DNA of 64,000 nt. Source: Sodalis sp. dw_96 (lineage in GTDB: Bacteria; Pseudomonadota; Gammaproteobacteria; Enterobacterales; Enterobacteriaceae). The notes under the pieces are model-generated. The model made no database searches, was not told where the DNA came from, and saw only the letters and a list, made by a program, of their open reading frames with translations. Each line of letters begins with the position of its first letter. Positions within the stretch are counted from its first letter, which is position 1. The DNA lies in the NCBI RefSeq assembly GCF_018449575.1, contig NZ_JAAVUT010000025.1:1-64000 (forward strand), read 5' to 3'. Below, piece by piece: positions 1 through 9,640 of this stretch. Made by a program: the position numbers and the translations under genes.

Positions 1-313
1 CGAAATCAAGGCCGATTTGGGTATCCCGACATCTATACGTGAAGCCGGCGTGCTTGAAGCGGATTTCCTGGCGAAAGTTGATAAGCTGTCCGAAGATGCG
101 TTTGATGACCAGTGTACCGGCGCCAATCCGCGCTATCCGCTGATTGCCGAACTGAAGCAGATCCTGCTGGATACTTACTACGGACGTAAATTCGTTGAGC
201 CCTTCGCAAATGCCGCCGCGGTGGCCAATGCGCCGGCCCTTCCGGCCGATGCTGTGAAAGCGGCGTCTGCGGAAGCGAAAACCGAGAAGAAAGGCAAAAA
301 AGTGACCAGCTGA
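1..313 (+). CDS. adhE: Bifunctional acetaldehyde-CoA/alcohol dehydrogenase, C-terminal fragment
   Basis: Only the last ~104 codons are in the window; the frame is already open at base 2 and ends at a TGA. The residues EIKADLGIPTSIREAG followed by CTGANPRYPL match the end of the iron-dependent alcohol dehydrogenase half of AdhE, which reduces acetyl-CoA to ethanol in fermentation and assembles into spirosomes. The tail is Ala/Lys-rich and variable, as in other enterobacterial AdhE. A strong terminator follows. Partial at its 5' end because of the window edge, not damaged. Confidence 0.95.
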   Translation, partial: EIKADLGIPTSIREAGVLEADFLAKVDKLSEDAFDDQCTGANPRYPLIAELKQILLDTYYGRKFVEPFANAAAVANAPALPADAVKAASAEAKTEKKGKKVTS

Positions 314-368
314 TCGCGGCTATAAATTCCCGCGTTAAGCATGGTCCCCCGCTGTTCGGGGGAAACAC

Positions 369-396
369 ATCAGGCCCCTTTTGGGGCCTGATTTAT
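369..396 (+). terminator. Rho-independent terminator after adhE
   Basis: A perfect 10-bp stem (ATCAGGCCCC / GGGGCCTGAT) closes a TTTT loop at 369-392 and is followed by TTATT. It lies 55 bases past the adhE stop. Confidence 0.85.
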
Positions 397-871
397 TATG
401 CGGAACGAACAAAATACTTCACACAGAAAGCTTGAAGCGGGCGTGTCAAAGGGAGACCGTGCTGAGGCCGGGTCGAAGCGGCCATCACCTGACCGCTTTA
501 GCGCTCTAAACGCCTCGCTGCGGGCCTTTAAACGCCATCTGGCCGATGCATCCACTCCTAACCTGTCAAACGCGCCACGCCCTGCAAAATCACAGCTGAA
601 GTCCAGCTTTGGAACAGAGCAGCCAGTGCCCGCCGCCGCTTACACCGAATGTCGAACACCGAACGCCGACGTTCAAGGGCAAAATTTTAAAATACCCTAT
701 ATTATGGCCGACAGCGCGGTGACATTAAGGGACGGTGCGATGACCCCACCGAAGACTGAAAACCTCGCCACGGCTTTCTGAAGCGCATATAAAGCCCCCC
801 TTGGGAGTGATCCTTTACACGGCTGCCGGCAGCAAAAGCCCGAGCTAAAAATTCGGTCGGCCGCGAGGCGG
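397..871. other. Intergenic region adhE-tdk, no supported gene
   Basis: About 475 bases between the adhE terminator and the end of tdk. A 127-codon frame opens at 398, but its product has no recognisable domain, its start lies in the terminator tail without a ribosome-binding site, and its composition (Arg, Ser, Pro, Ala) is that of a chance frame. No RNA gene or repeat was recognised here. Confidence 0.5.
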
Positions 872-1504
872 CTAAGATTGACCGGTAGTGGACGGAGCGA
901 GTGACCTGTAACCCGGCACCGGTTTATCTTCCACCATGGCCTGCTTAAAATGTTTGCGACATACCGACACGTAGCGATCCTCGCCGCCGATAACCACCTG
1001 CTGGCCGTCATGCAGGGGTTTCCCGTCTTCACCCAGGCGAATCACCCGGTTTGCCTTGCGACCGCAATAACAAATGGTTTTCAGCTCAATAAGCTTATCC
1101 GCCCAGGCCAACAGATAATGGCTGCCGGGAAACAGCTCGCCGCGAAAATCGGTGCGCAACCCATAACACAAGACCGGAATATTAAGAAAGTCCACCACGT
1201 CCGATAAGCCGGCAACCTGTTCACGGGTTAAAAACTGACTTTCATCCACTAATATGCAGTGAAGGGTTTGCTGCTCATGGGACTGGCGAACAACCGCCAG
1301 CAAATCGGTATCCGGCCGATAGAGCTCGGCCGGTGAGGAAAGGCCGATACGGGAACTGACCTGACCGTGGGCAAAACGATTATCTATTTCTGCGGTAAAT
1401 ACCAGGGTGCGCATGCCACGCTCCTGATAATTATACGAGGACTGCAGGAGTGCAGTGGATTTACCCGCATTCATCGCAGAATAATAAAAATAAAGTTGAG
1501 CCAT
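872..1504 (-). CDS. tdk: Thymidine kinase
   Basis: Phosphorylates thymidine to dTMP in the salvage pathway (cytosolic, type II thymidine kinase). The 210-residue protein has the P-loop SAMNAGKST at residues 9-17, an ILVDESQFL segment with the DE pair near residue 87, and Cys pairs for zinc (CYCG near 145, with C and H near 183-186). The start has a GAGAGGGG ribosome-binding site just upstream. It converges on adhE and is divergent from hns, the same neighbourhood as in E. coli. Length is within a few residues of the E. coli enzyme. Confidence 0.96.
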   Translation of the reverse strand: MAQLYFYYSAMNAGKSTALLQSSYNYQERGMRTLVFTAEIDNRFAHGQVSSRIGLSSPAELYRPDTDLLAVVRQSHEQQTLHCILVDESQFLTREQVAGLSDVVDFLNIPVLCYGLRTDFRGELFPGSHYLLAWADKLIELKTICYCGRKANRVIRLGEDGKPLHDGQQVVIGGEDRYVSVCRKHFKQAMVEDKPVPGYRSLAPSTTGQS

Positions 1505-1906
1505 CAGCCCCTCTCTTCGGAAAAAATCAACGACATAATAAATAAGACACCTAGTGTATCATAAACTTTAACCCACGGGCCGAGCGGTGCACCCCATGAT
1601 GTTTAACAACGTCAAGCGGTGCAAACGACGCAGCCGACCAGTAATTAGCCCCGTGGGGTGTTGTCTTTAAATTACGTTCCCACCTTAATGAATCATTACC
1701 AAATGCCCACCCTTCATCACCTAACATTTGCCCGAAGTGTGACGCGGAAGGTGAACGCTATAGCCACGATCGCGCTCTGGGTCTAAACATTGGTTATAAA
1801 AAAGCAAATTTTTTCTACGATATAAACATGGCTTATAATGAAACGCGCTGTGCAATATGCACTCCATTAACGGGTGAGGTGGAAAAACGCAACATAGTGA
1901 ATCAAT
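1505..1906. other. A+T-rich tdk-hns divergent upstream region
   Basis: Noncoding stretch between two divergent genes, rich in A/T tracts (for example around 1797-1835). A+T-rich curved DNA here would suit H-NS autoregulation, which is known for hns in E. coli; no specific site could be proven by eye. Confidence 0.4.
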
Positions 1907-1935
1907 TTGTCATTACCTGGCAAAGAGCATATATT
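1907..1935 (+). promoter_or_regulatory. Candidate sigma-70 promoter of hns
   Basis: A -35 TTGTCA at 1907-1912 and a -10 TATATT at 1930-1935 are separated by exactly 17 bases. It would give a 5' leader of about 125 bases before the hns start at 2067. Both hexamers are near consensus. Confidence 0.6.
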
Positions 1936-2066
1936 TAGCGCTGTCGGGCAGTGTGGTTAAAAAAAAAGATTATTTTTTACCTTACTTACAAACTAGCTAT
2001 TGCAGAAAAGAAACTACCGCTCTATTATTACTCCGACGCCCCATTATATTATTCGAGATTAGGACA

Positions 2067-2474
2067 ATGAGCGAAGCACTTAAAATTCTTAACAACATCC
2101 GAACTCTGCGTGCGCAAGCCAGAGAATGTACTCTTGAAACTCTGGAAGAAATGCTGGAGAAACTTGAGGTAGTCGTCAATGAGCGCCGCGAGGAAGACAG
2201 CCAGGCACAGGCTGAAATCGAAGAACGTACGCGCAAATTACAGCAATATCGTGAAATGCTGATTGCCGACGGTATTGATCCGAATGAATTGCTGCAAACC
2301 ATGAGCGCATCTAAAGCTACTGGTAAAACCAAGCGTGCAGCTCGTCCGGCTAAATATCAATATACCGATGAAAATGGTGAAAGCAAAACGTGGACCGGCC
2401 AAGGCCGTACTCCTGCTGTCATCAAAAAGTCTATTGAAGATGAAGGCAAAACGCTGGACGATTTCCTGCTGTAA
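2067..2474 (+). CDS. hns: Nucleoid-associated DNA-binding protein H-NS
   Basis: Silences A+T-rich and horizontally acquired DNA by forming filaments on it. The 135-residue protein has an N-terminal helical oligomerisation region (1-64), a Lys/Arg linker near 85-95 and the C-terminal DNA-binding domain with TWTGQGRTP at 108-116, whose QGR hook (112-114) enters the minor groove. The open frame extends upstream to 1953, but the start was placed at ATG 2067. That start follows AGGAC and gives [10 protein letters not shown] and the usual H-NS length (137 in E. coli). The A+T-rich toxin island at 38-42 kb is a natural target. Confidence 0.97.
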   Translation: MSEALKILNNIRTLRAQARECTLETLEEMLEKLEVVVNERREEDSQAQAEIEERTRKLQQYREMLIADGIDPNELLQTMSASKATGKTKRAARPAKYQYTDENGESKTWTGQGRTPAVIKKSIEDEGKTLDDFLL

Positions 2475-2496
2475 TCGTATATACCCTTTATTATAA

Positions 2497-2530
2497 AATG
2501 CCCGTTTGAATACTCAGCGGGCGTTTTTCT
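2497..2530 (+). terminator. Rho-independent terminator after hns
   Basis: Stem AATGCCCG (2497-2504) pairs with CGGGCGTT (2518-2525, one G-T pair) and runs into TTTTT, 23 bases past the hns stop. Confidence 0.8.
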
Positions 2531-2834
2531 TATCATCTCTGCTGGGTTAATTTTTAACCATCCCGCCGAATTCCAGCCAACTGTATCCGTTCACTCTTTC
2601 GGCTATAGTCGTAATGTTTTTCATCTCCGGTCATTAACGCGCTCTACAGCCTATAAGCGTATAAATTGTAAGCAGAGCAATGATTTCCTATGCCGATGTT
2701 TCCCCGGTCTAACCGCTAATTGCCACCGAGCGAAGGCCGCGGCAGCGTTATGAATAAAATTGCAGTCCCATAGACGTTAAAAGCGGCCATAAGGTCGCTT
2801 TTAACGTCTACCAGGCTTACATTGTCACAATCAG
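2531..2834. other. Intergenic region between convergent hns and epimerase gene
   Basis: Noncoding stretch between two convergent genes. The only structure seen is the long hairpin at 2771-2810, listed separately. Confidence 0.5.
2771..2810 (-). terminator. Long hairpin downstream of the galU-ugd-epimerase operon
   Basis: TAGACGTTAAAAGCG (2771-2785) is the exact reverse complement of 2796-2810. The stem can be extended by three more pairs to a loop of ATAA, about 18 bp in total. It sits 24 bases past the epimerase stop on the minus strand. There is no T-run after it, so it may protect the mRNA 3' end rather than act as a classical terminator. Confidence 0.5.
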
Positions 2835-3845
2835 TTAATTGGTGTGGTAATAATGACGATACCAACTGACAAAGCGCCCTATTCCTGCGTCTATCGCCGT
2901 CTGTGGTTTAAAACCAATCGCCTTATACAAGGCCTCGGTGTCGGCGCTGGTTTCCAGAACATCACCTGCTTGCATCGGCATTAAATTTTTTACGGCCGTA
3001 ATGCCCAACGCTTTTTCCAGCGCCTGTATGTATTCCATCAATTTAACCGGTTGGCTATTGCCGATATTATATACACGATAGGGGGCAGAACTGGCGGCAG
3101 GGGATCCCTGCTCAACCGTCCAAGACGTATCCGCCACGGGAAGAAGATTTTGTAAACGAATTATTGCTTCGACAATATCATCTATATAAGTAAAATCGCG
3201 GCGCATTTCACCATGGTTATAGACATCAATACTACGCCCGGCGAGCATAGCCTCGGTAAATTTGAATAATGCCATATCAGGTCGTCCCCATGGGCCGTAA
3301 ACGGTAAAAAACCGCAAACCGGTAGTGGGAAGCTGATACAAATGTGAATAAGTGTGTGACATTAATTCATTAGACTTTTTCGTGGCCGCATATAACGACA
3401 CCGGATGATCCACGGAATCGTCGGTGGAAAACGGTATTTTACGATTTAATCCGTAAACTGAACTGGAAGAGGCATAAAGTAAATGCTCTACCTGTGTATG
3501 CCTGCACCCTTCCAGGATATTCAGATGTCCGATAAGATTGGAATCAGCGTAGGCGAGGGGATTCTCCAAAGAATAACGGACGCCGGCCTGAGCGCCGAGA
3601 TGTATCACCCGTTGGAACCGCTGTTGGGTAAAAAGATCGGCCATTCCCTGCCGATCAGCCAAATCCAATTTATAAAAACTGAAGGATTGCTTATCTTTTA
3701 ATCTCTCGAGGCGGGATTCCTTGAGGCGCACATCATAATAATTATTAAGATTATCGATACCAACGACCTGATGGCCGTCAGCGAGCAGACGCTCACTGAC
3801 GTGAAAACCAATAAAGCCCGCAGCACCGGTTACCAGAAATTTCAT
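2835..3845 (-). CDS. NAD-dependent UDP-glucuronate 4-epimerase family protein
   Basis: Extended short-chain dehydrogenase/reductase that probably interconverts UDP-glucuronate and UDP-galacturonate for surface polysaccharide. Visible features: the NAD-binding GAAGFIG at residues 7-13, SSSVYG near 127-132, the catalytic YxxxK pair (Y152, K156), and VYGPWGRPDMA at 182-192, typical of the CapI/WbnF uronate epimerases. It is the third gene of a minus-strand operon behind galU and ugd; only seven bases separate it from ugd. That order supplies its substrate: galU makes UDP-glucose, ugd oxidises it, and this enzyme epimerises the product. Substrate is inferred from family and context. Confidence 0.88.
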   Translation of the reverse strand: MKFLVTGAAGFIGFHVSERLLADGHQVVGIDNLNNYYDVRLKESRLERLKDKQSFSFYKLDLADRQGMADLFTQQRFQRVIHLGAQAGVRYSLENPLAYADSNLIGHLNILEGCRHTQVEHLLYASSSSVYGLNRKIPFSTDDSVDHPVSLYAATKKSNELMSHTYSHLYQLPTTGLRFFTVYGPWGRPDMALFKFTEAMLAGRSIDVYNHGEMRRDFTYIDDIVEAIIRLQNLLPVADTSWTVEQGSPAASSAPYRVYNIGNSQPVKLMEYIQALEKALGITAVKNLMPMQAGDVLETSADTEALYKAIGFKPQTAIDAGIGRFVSWYRHYYHTN

Positions 3846-3852
3846 GTAACCT

Positions 3853-5196
3853 CTACTTATAGGAAGTAAGCGAAGCTCCCCGGCCTATGCCGTAATAAAC
3901 AATACCCCGGTTAGCCAAACGTTCAGGATCATACAGGTTACGTCCGTCAAAAATCACCGGCTGCGTTAACATGGATTTAATCATATCAAAATCCGGCGCG
4001 CGGAAATTCTGCCATTCGGTACAAATGATCAGGGCGTCTGCCCCCTGTAACGCGGATTCTTTGGTACCCATTAATTTTAAGTCACTACGATGCCCGTAAA
4101 TACGCTGGGTTTCATTCATCGCTTCAGGATCGAATGCCTGTACCTGTGCGCCGGCCTGCCATAATGTTTCCATTAAAACCCGGCTGGAGGCTTCACGCAT
4201 ATCATCGGTATTCGGTTTAAAGGAGAGGCCCCATAAGGCAAAAGTCTTGCCCTGCAGATTTTCACCGAAATGGCGCTTGATAAACTGCGGCAGCTTGCTC
4301 TTTTGCTGATAATTTACATCTTCCACCGCCTGCAACAATTTCGGTTGATAACCGATATGCTGGGAAGTCCGAATCAGCGCCTGCACATCTTTCGGGAAAC
4401 AGGAACCGCCGTAGCCACAGCCAGGATAGATGAAGTGATAACCGATACGGGAGTCGGAACCGATACCCTGCCGCACTTTCTCGATATCCGCCCCGAGCAA
4501 TTCCGCCAGATTGGAAATTTCGTTCATAAAGCTGATTTTAGTGGCCAGCATGCAGTTCGCCGCATATTTGGTCAACTCGGCGCTGCGGATATCCATCAGG
4601 ATCATCCGGTCGTGATTGCGGTTGAAGGGTTCATACAGCTCCCGCAATAATTCCACTACCTCTTCATTGTCTGTGCCCACCACGATACGTTCCGGACGCA
4701 TGCAGTCGGCAACCGCGGCACCTTCTTTGAGGAATTCAGGGTTTGAAACCACATCGAACGTCAGCTTACTGTCGCGGGCCCGCAGGGTTTCCTGCATGAC
4801 GGCGCGAACTTTATCCGCAGTACCCACCGGCACGGTGGATTTATCCAGCACAACTTTATGATCATCCATAAATTGAGCAATGGTATGCGCCACTGCCGTG
4901 ACATATTTAAGATCCGCCGAGCCGTCTTCGTCTGGAGGAGTGCCTACGGCGATAAACTGCATTATGCCGTGCCTGACGCCCGCCTCGGCATCGGTGGTAA
5001 ATTTCAGCCGGCCGGATTCATAATTCTGCTGCACCAGCGGTGTCAAACCAGGCTCAAAAATCGGGATATTCCCTTTCTTCAGGTTTTCCACTTTCTGTTC
5101 GTCGACATCCACACAAAGAACATCATGACCGACTTCCGCCAAAACAGCCGCTTGCACCAAACCAACATAGCCGATACCAAAAACAGTCACTTTCAT
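3853..5196 (-). CDS. ugd: UDP-glucose 6-dehydrogenase
   Basis: Oxidises UDP-glucose to UDP-glucuronate with two NAD+. The 447-residue protein has the Rossmann motif GIGYVGL (7-13), the central dimer domain and the catalytic block [14 protein letters not shown] (257-270) with nucleophile C266. It lies between galU, which makes its substrate, and the uronate epimerase, which uses its product. UDP-glucuronate also feeds capsule synthesis and the aminoarabinose lipid A modification in this order. Confidence 0.96.
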   Translation of the reverse strand: MKVTVFGIGYVGLVQAAVLAEVGHDVLCVDVDEQKVENLKKGNIPIFEPGLTPLVQQNYESGRLKFTTDAEAGVRHGIMQFIAVGTPPDEDGSADLKYVTAVAHTIAQFMDDHKVVLDKSTVPVGTADKVRAVMQETLRARDSKLTFDVVSNPEFLKEGAAVADCMRPERIVVGTDNEEVVELLRELYEPFNRNHDRMILMDIRSAELTKYAANCMLATKISFMNEISNLAELLGADIEKVRQGIGSDSRIGYHFIYPGCGYGGSCFPKDVQALIRTSQHIGYQPKLLQAVEDVNYQQKSKLPQFIKRHFGENLQGKTFALWGLSFKPNTDDMREASSRVLMETLWQAGAQVQAFDPEAMNETQRIYGHRSDLKLMGTKESALQGADALIICTEWQNFRAPDFDMIKSMLTQPVIFDGRNLYDPERLANRGIVYYGIGRGASLTSYK

Positions 5197-5242
5197 GTTG
5201 AATATCCTGGTTGAAATTTAACCCTTATAAAATATAAGTGTA

Positions 5243-6151
5243 TTAATTTACAATGGTTTCTTTGAGCCATTGGGTGAATTCTTTTCCAAGACTTTCATGA
5301 CGAATACCATATTCAACGAAAGCTTCCATATAGCCCAATTTATTACCGCAATCATGGCTCAGGCCTTTAAGGTGGTACGCCTCAACGGTTTCTTTTTCCA
5401 TTAACAAGGCGATGGCATCGGTGAGCTGGATTTCATTGCCGGCTCCCGGAGGGGTTTTTTCCAACAGGGCCCAAATATCGGCGGACAGAACATAGCGACC
5501 GACTACCGCTAAATTGGACGGCGCTTCTTCGGCGGTGGGTTTTTCAACCACATTGACCATGGGTGCGCTTTCACCGGGCCGGAGTTCTTTGCCCTGGATG
5601 TCGACTACGCCATAGTTGGTCACATCGTCAACCGGCTCAACCATAATCTGGCTGTGGCCTGTTTCGGCGAAGCGGACCAGCATTTCACTCAGATTATCGC
5701 TTTTCAGGTTAGATTCAAATTCGTCAATAATAACATCCGGCAATATCACCGCCACCGGTTCGTCGCCCACCAGAGGATGCGCGCATAGCACCGCATGGCC
5801 CAAGCCCTTGGCCAAGCCCTGACGAACCTGCATGATGGTCACGTGCGGCGGACATATAGCCTGGATTTCAGCCAGTAATTGCCGTTTTACCCGTTTTTCC
5901 AGCATTGCTTCAAGCTCGAAGCTGGTATCAAAATGGTTTTCAATGGAATTTTTAGATGAATGAGTCACGAGGATAATTTCATTAATGCCCGCGGCGATAC
6001 ATTCATTTACCACATATTGAATCAGGGGCTTATCAACCAGCGGTAGCATCTCTTTAGGGATGGCTTTAGTGGCAGGCAACATTCGAGTTCCTAATCCCGC
6101 CACCGGGATTACCGCTTTTCTGACTTTGGTATTTGTATTAATAGAAGACAT
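5243..6151 (-). CDS. galU: UTP-glucose-1-phosphate uridylyltransferase
   Basis: Makes UDP-glucose from UTP and glucose-1-phosphate, at the head of LPS core, osmoregulated glucan and UDP-glucuronate synthesis. The 302-residue protein carries the nucleotide-binding signature [18 protein letters not shown] near residues 19-36. A TTG one codon upstream also opens the frame; ATG 6151 was chosen because AGAGAGGTGG lies just before it and the length then equals E. coli GalU (302). First gene of the galU-ugd-epimerase operon. Confidence 0.96.
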   Translation of the reverse strand: MSSINTNTKVRKAVIPVAGLGTRMLPATKAIPKEMLPLVDKPLIQYVVNECIAAGINEIILVTHSSKNSIENHFDTSFELEAMLEKRVKRQLLAEIQAICPPHVTIMQVRQGLAKGLGHAVLCAHPLVGDEPVAVILPDVIIDEFESNLKSDNLSEMLVRFAETGHSQIMVEPVDDVTNYGVVDIQGKELRPGESAPMVNVVEKPTAEEAPSNLAVVGRYVLSADIWALLEKTPPGAGNEIQLTDAIALLMEKETVEAYHLKGLSHDCGNKLGYMEAFVEYGIRHESLGKEFTQWLKETIVN

Positions 6152-6213
6152 CAACCACCTCTCTCACTTCGTCACGATAATAAAATTTCATTTATCTAAA
6201 ATTAAACCAGATA

Positions 6214-6222
6214 AGTATACCA
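6214..6222 (-). promoter_or_regulatory. Candidate extended -10 promoter of galU
   Basis: On the minus strand the sequence reads TGG-TATACT (TATACT at 6219-6214), an extended -10 element about 65 bases before the galU start. No good -35 is visible, which is usual for extended -10 promoters. Confidence 0.35.
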
Positions 6223-6332
6223 GTTTAGACTGTTGGCGCGCGAAGTAAGGCGACGTTTGACAAAAAAATAGGACAATTACCCATTTTTATAAGATATTGA
6301 AAAAGAATAGATTGGATAGATCTTGACCCCAT

Positions 6333-6360
6333 TTCCGGCGGTGACCTTCAGCCGCCGGAA
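6333..6360 (-). terminator. Hairpin immediately after rssB
   Basis: A perfect 9-bp stem, TTCCGGCGG (6333-6341) against CCGCCGGAA (6352-6360), directly abuts the rssB stop. It is not followed by a T-run on the minus strand, so termination is only suggested. Confidence 0.4.
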
Positions 6361-6361
6361 T

Positions 6362-7375
6362 TCAATCAGCAGATAACATTAACCTTAATCGTCCGCCGGC
6401 ACCCCAGACCTGACATTGCCAATCGGTGCAATGCTCACTGACCTGATTCAGGTAGGCGTTGTTCATGGTGCCCAGCGGCACACCGCTATTGACCTGGATT
6501 TGATGGTTATTCGCGCTGAGCGTGGCGTTCAAACCCGCCGACACCAGAATCAAATTATTCAGTCCGCGATGATAATACCCCACCAGCAAGGGGAATTGTC
6601 CGTCCAGATTGGCCTTGCGCAACAGCTGGTTTACCTGCCTCAGGAGGGTGGACAATTCCGGCAACCGGTGCGAGCGGTTGGCGATGTGCGCCTGCAGCAA
6701 GCCATTGAACAGTGCCCGCAGCAGCAGGGCCGCCAGTACGCCTTTTTCTTCAGCACGGGTAACATCCAGACAATAAAAAGCCAAATCATGCTCGGACAGC
6801 GCAGCGATATCCAACACCAGGCCCGGCTGTTCAGCCATGGTCAACTGCCGATAGTTGACCCTGCAGCGGGCGATGTTCTGCTGCACCGGCGGTTGTAACT
6901 GTTTTAGCAGCTTGGCGGCAGCGCCGGGATGCTGGCTCAATGCATCCCAATCCTGGAATAATTGTTCTTCTTCATCCACTTGCGACGTGAACATATCAGG
7001 ATAAAGACAGCCAAGCACGCTTTCCCGCAAGCGGCCAAAATCATCAAGGGGTTTGAGCAAAACATCCTGCACGCCCAGGCGCAGCACCTTAGCAATATCG
7101 GTCATTTGATCGGTACCTGACACCACAAGTACCGGAGTGGCGGCATCAACCGCACGAAAACGTTCTACAAATGTCAGCCCGTTCATTTCGGGCATTTCCA
7201 GGTCGCAAATGATCAGATCGGGACGCGTGGAAGGCAGCATGTTCAATGCTTCCCCGCCATGAGACGCCTCATGGACTTCGGCACCCATCGATTGCAGGAA
7301 TTGGGCCAGCACTGACCTGAATACCGCCTCGTCCTCAACAATTAATATTTGTTTGTTTATTAACGGCTTTGCCAT
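6362..7375 (-). CDS. rssB: RpoS adaptor / response regulator RssB
   Basis: Delivers sigma-S to ClpXP for degradation in growing cells. Residues 8-120 form a receiver domain with ED acidic residues (15-16), the phospho-acceptor D58 (CDLEMPEMNG) and K108; a degenerate PP2C-like domain follows, ending RLRLMLSAD as in E. coli. A TTG precedes the chosen ATG by one codon; ATG 7375 gives 337 residues, the E. coli length. In E. coli rssA precedes rssB in the same operon; here rssA is absent and a 457-base noncoding stretch lies upstream. Confidence 0.95.
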   Translation of the reverse strand: MAKPLINKQILIVEDEAVFRSVLAQFLQSMGAEVHEASHGGEALNMLPSTRPDLIICDLEMPEMNGLTFVERFRAVDAATPVLVVSGTDQMTDIAKVLRLGVQDVLLKPLDDFGRLRESVLGCLYPDMFTSQVDEEEQLFQDWDALSQHPGAAAKLLKQLQPPVQQNIARCRVNYRQLTMAEQPGLVLDIAALSEHDLAFYCLDVTRAEEKGVLAALLLRALFNGLLQAHIANRSHRLPELSTLLRQVNQLLRKANLDGQFPLLVGYYHRGLNNLILVSAGLNATLSANNHQIQVNSGVPLGTMNNAYLNQVSEHCTDWQCQVWGAGGRLRLMLSAD

Positions 7376-7832
7376 CAAAGACCCCTTATTCCAATCAGCT
7401 TAATAGTGGCTCAGTCTCACCACTTTTACTTATAAGAAATGTCAGGGGCTGATTAGTCTGTCACTCATTATTATTCAATCACACATTCAACCAAAAACTG
7501 GGTCCATTTTCCCTGCTACCCCTTACTCTATAACTGGCCGGATAACCTTAACGAGAACGCAAAAATGTTCTTGCCTAAGTAAGGAGCGTAGTAGCCATTA
7601 GGTAAAAATGCATCTTATCCGGGCAAAATCATGGCTGTTTACCTAGCCCGTGACAAGGGAAATCGGCCATTTCCTTGAAATAAGTGGAGTTTAAGAATAT
7701 AACGATGACGTATTTTGCAATGATCAAAATCAACATTTCCGCTTTTTGTTCCACAATGCTCAATGACCCGGTAATGGGTATCAGGTAAAGTCTATTATCA
7801 TCTGATTTTTAGGGTTATCACTAAGGAGTTTT
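7376..7832. other. Divergent intergenic region rssB-ychJ
   Basis: 457 bases without a supported gene, in the place where rssA sits in E. coli. No remnant of a patatin-like rssA reading frame was recognised. The last 15 bases hold the AAGGAG ribosome-binding site of ychJ (7823-7828). Confidence 0.5.
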
Positions 7833-8297
7833 GTGGAAATTCCATGCCATTGTGGCAGCGGTTTAGGTTTTGAAGACTGTTGCGGTCCGTTTATCAGCGG
7901 TACCCGCTATCCCTTGACGCCGGTTCAACTGATGCGGTCCCGCTATAGCGCTTATGTATTGCAAAATCTTGACTATTTAATAGCGACCTGGCACCCCGAT
8001 TGTCATGCTGAACAATGGCGAGACGATATAACCGCTCATTTTCCTGTTACCCAGTGGAAAGGACTCACCATTAAAGATGAACGTGCCGGCAAAAATAGCC
8101 ATGAATCTTATGTGGAATTCATCGCGGTTTTTTATGACCGGCATACCCGGCGACCCGGATTTATTCATGAACGCTCACGCTTTGTCCAATTGAACGAACG
8201 CTGGTATTATATCGACGGCATACATCAGCAGCCCCTGAGAAATGCGCCTTGCCCTTGCGGTTCGGGTAAAAAATACAAAAAATGTTGCGGGCAATAA
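7833..8297 (+). CDS. ychJ: YchJ family SEC-C motif protein
   Basis: Small protein of unproven function with a zinc-binding SEC-C-like motif at each end: CHCGSGLGFEDCC near residues 5-17 and CPCGSGKKYKKCC near 141-153, flanking an NTF2-like middle (LMRSRYSAYV, RSRFVQLNERWYYIDG). It starts at GTG 7833, six to ten bases after AAGGAG. Length 154, against 152 in E. coli. As in E. coli it is followed by purU on the same strand. Confidence 0.92.
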   Translation: MEIPCHCGSGLGFEDCCGPFISGTRYPLTPVQLMRSRYSAYVLQNLDYLIATWHPDCHAEQWRDDITAHFPVTQWKGLTIKDERAGKNSHESYVEFIAVFYDRHTRRPGFIHERSRFVQLNERWYYIDGIHQQPLRNAPCPCGSGKKYKKCCGQ

Positions 8298-8366
8298 CCC
8301 GGCGGGATTTCATCTGTCCGCTTTTTTTACAACGGATTCATGAGTTGGTATAGGATTGGCACGTCA

Positions 8367-9215
8367 ATGCAGTCGCAAATAGTTCAAAGAAAAATACTAC
8401 GCACCATTTGCCCGGATGCGAAGGGCCTGATAGCTCAAATCACCAGCATTTGTTTCAATCATCAGTTGAATATCGTGCAAAATAACGAGTACGTTGATCA
8501 CCGCAGCGAACGTTTTTTTATGCGCACCGAATTGGAAGGCCGGTTTGACGATGAGCGCCTGCTGGCGGATCTGGATCGGGTCTTACCGAAAGGCACGGTA
8601 CGGGAACTCAATGATGCCGGACGTCGCCGGATAGTAGTGCTGGTCACCAAGGAAGCGCATTGCCTGGGTGATTTGCTGATGAAAAGCGCTTTTGGCGGAT
8701 TGGACATGGATATCGCCGCGGTTATCGGTAATCACGATACCCTGCGTACCCTGGTGGAACGTTTTGAGATTCCCTTTCACCTGGTGAGTCATGACGGTTT
8801 CAACCGCGAAGAGCATGATGCGCACATGATGGCGCAAATCGACGCCTATGCGCCGGAGTATGTTGTGCTGGCGAAATACATGCGCGTTCTGACGCCGGAT
8901 TTCGTGCGCCACTATCCTAATCGGGTGATCAATATCCATCATTCGTTTTTACCGGCTTTTATCGGCGCCCGTCCCTATCAACAGGCGTATGAACGGGGCG
9001 TAAAAATCATCGGCGCCACCGCCCATTACGTGAATGATAATCTCGACGAAGGTCCGATAATCTGCCAGGACGTGATCAACGTTGACCATACCTATACCGC
9101 GGAAGATATGATGCGCGCCGGGCGGGATGTTGAAAAAAACGTGCTGAGCCGCGCGTTATACCGTGTGTTGGCCCAAAGAGTCTTCGTTTACGGCAACCGG
9201 ACCATCATTTTTTAG
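8367..9215 (+). CDS. purU: Formyltetrahydrofolate deformylase
   Basis: Hydrolyses 10-formyl-THF to formate and THF, supplying formate for PurT and balancing one-carbon pools. An N-terminal ACT domain (ICPDAKGLIAQIT onward) is followed by a formyltransferase-type hydrolase domain with INIHHSFLPAF and the HYVNDNLDEGPII segment. The frame is open from ATG 8340, but ATG 8367 (MQSQIVQRKILRT) matches the family start better and gives 282 residues (280 in E. coli); neither start has a strong ribosome-binding site. Confidence 0.93.
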   Translation: MQSQIVQRKILRTICPDAKGLIAQITSICFNHQLNIVQNNEYVDHRSERFFMRTELEGRFDDERLLADLDRVLPKGTVRELNDAGRRRIVVLVTKEAHCLGDLLMKSAFGGLDMDIAAVIGNHDTLRTLVERFEIPFHLVSHDGFNREEHDAHMMAQIDAYAPEYVVLAKYMRVLTPDFVRHYPNRVINIHHSFLPAFIGARPYQQAYERGVKIIGATAHYVNDNLDEGPIICQDVINVDHTYTAEDMMRAGRDVEKNVLSRALYRVLAQRVFVYGNRTIIF

Positions 9216-9227
9216 GCGGATTGAACA

Positions 9228-9252
9228 ACCGGCCGCCGCTTTCGCGGCCGGT
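9228..9252 (+). terminator. Possible terminator after purU
   Basis: Perfect 9-bp G+C-rich stem ACCGGCCGC (9228-9236) / GCGGCCGGT (9244-9252) begins 12 bases after the purU stop. Only a pyrimidine-rich TCTCCCCTCC follows, so it may be a weak or Rho-assisted terminator. Confidence 0.5.
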
Positions 9253-9337
9253 CTCCCCTCCCGACCCCCTTTTTCAGCGGTTTTCCCACCCTATGTCGAA
9301 AAAATCGGCAAGTGGATAATTTCCCGATTATTTTTTC

Positions 9338-9365
9338 TTTACAGCCGCGTCTTATTTGATATGAT
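9338..9365 (+). promoter_or_regulatory. tRNA-Tyr promoter with stringent discriminator
   Basis: -35 TTTACA (9338-9343), 16-base spacer, -10 TATGAT (9360-9365), then a G+C-rich GCGCCCCG discriminator. The layout and sequence closely follow the known tyrT promoter of E. coli, the classic stringently controlled stable-RNA promoter. Confidence 0.85.
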
Positions 9366-9396
9366 GCGCCCCGCTTGATGCGATATTTATGCATAA

Positions 9397-9481
<85 letters not shown>

Positions 9482-9640
9482 TCTTAAAGAACACCCCCGA
9501 ATATCCTCACCGACTCAAAACTCAACATATTCCCCAGTGGGGGATGGATGAGAACCTTCGACCAAGGTTCGAGCCGGAGCCGTTTGAATGACGTCGTTTT
9601 TCTGCTACCATCATTGAAACCCCCCGTTATGGCGCAAAAA

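Noticed and set aside
398-781. 127-codon frame after adhE
   Set aside because: It starts in the terminator tail, has no ribosome-binding site, and the product has no recognisable domain or natural composition.
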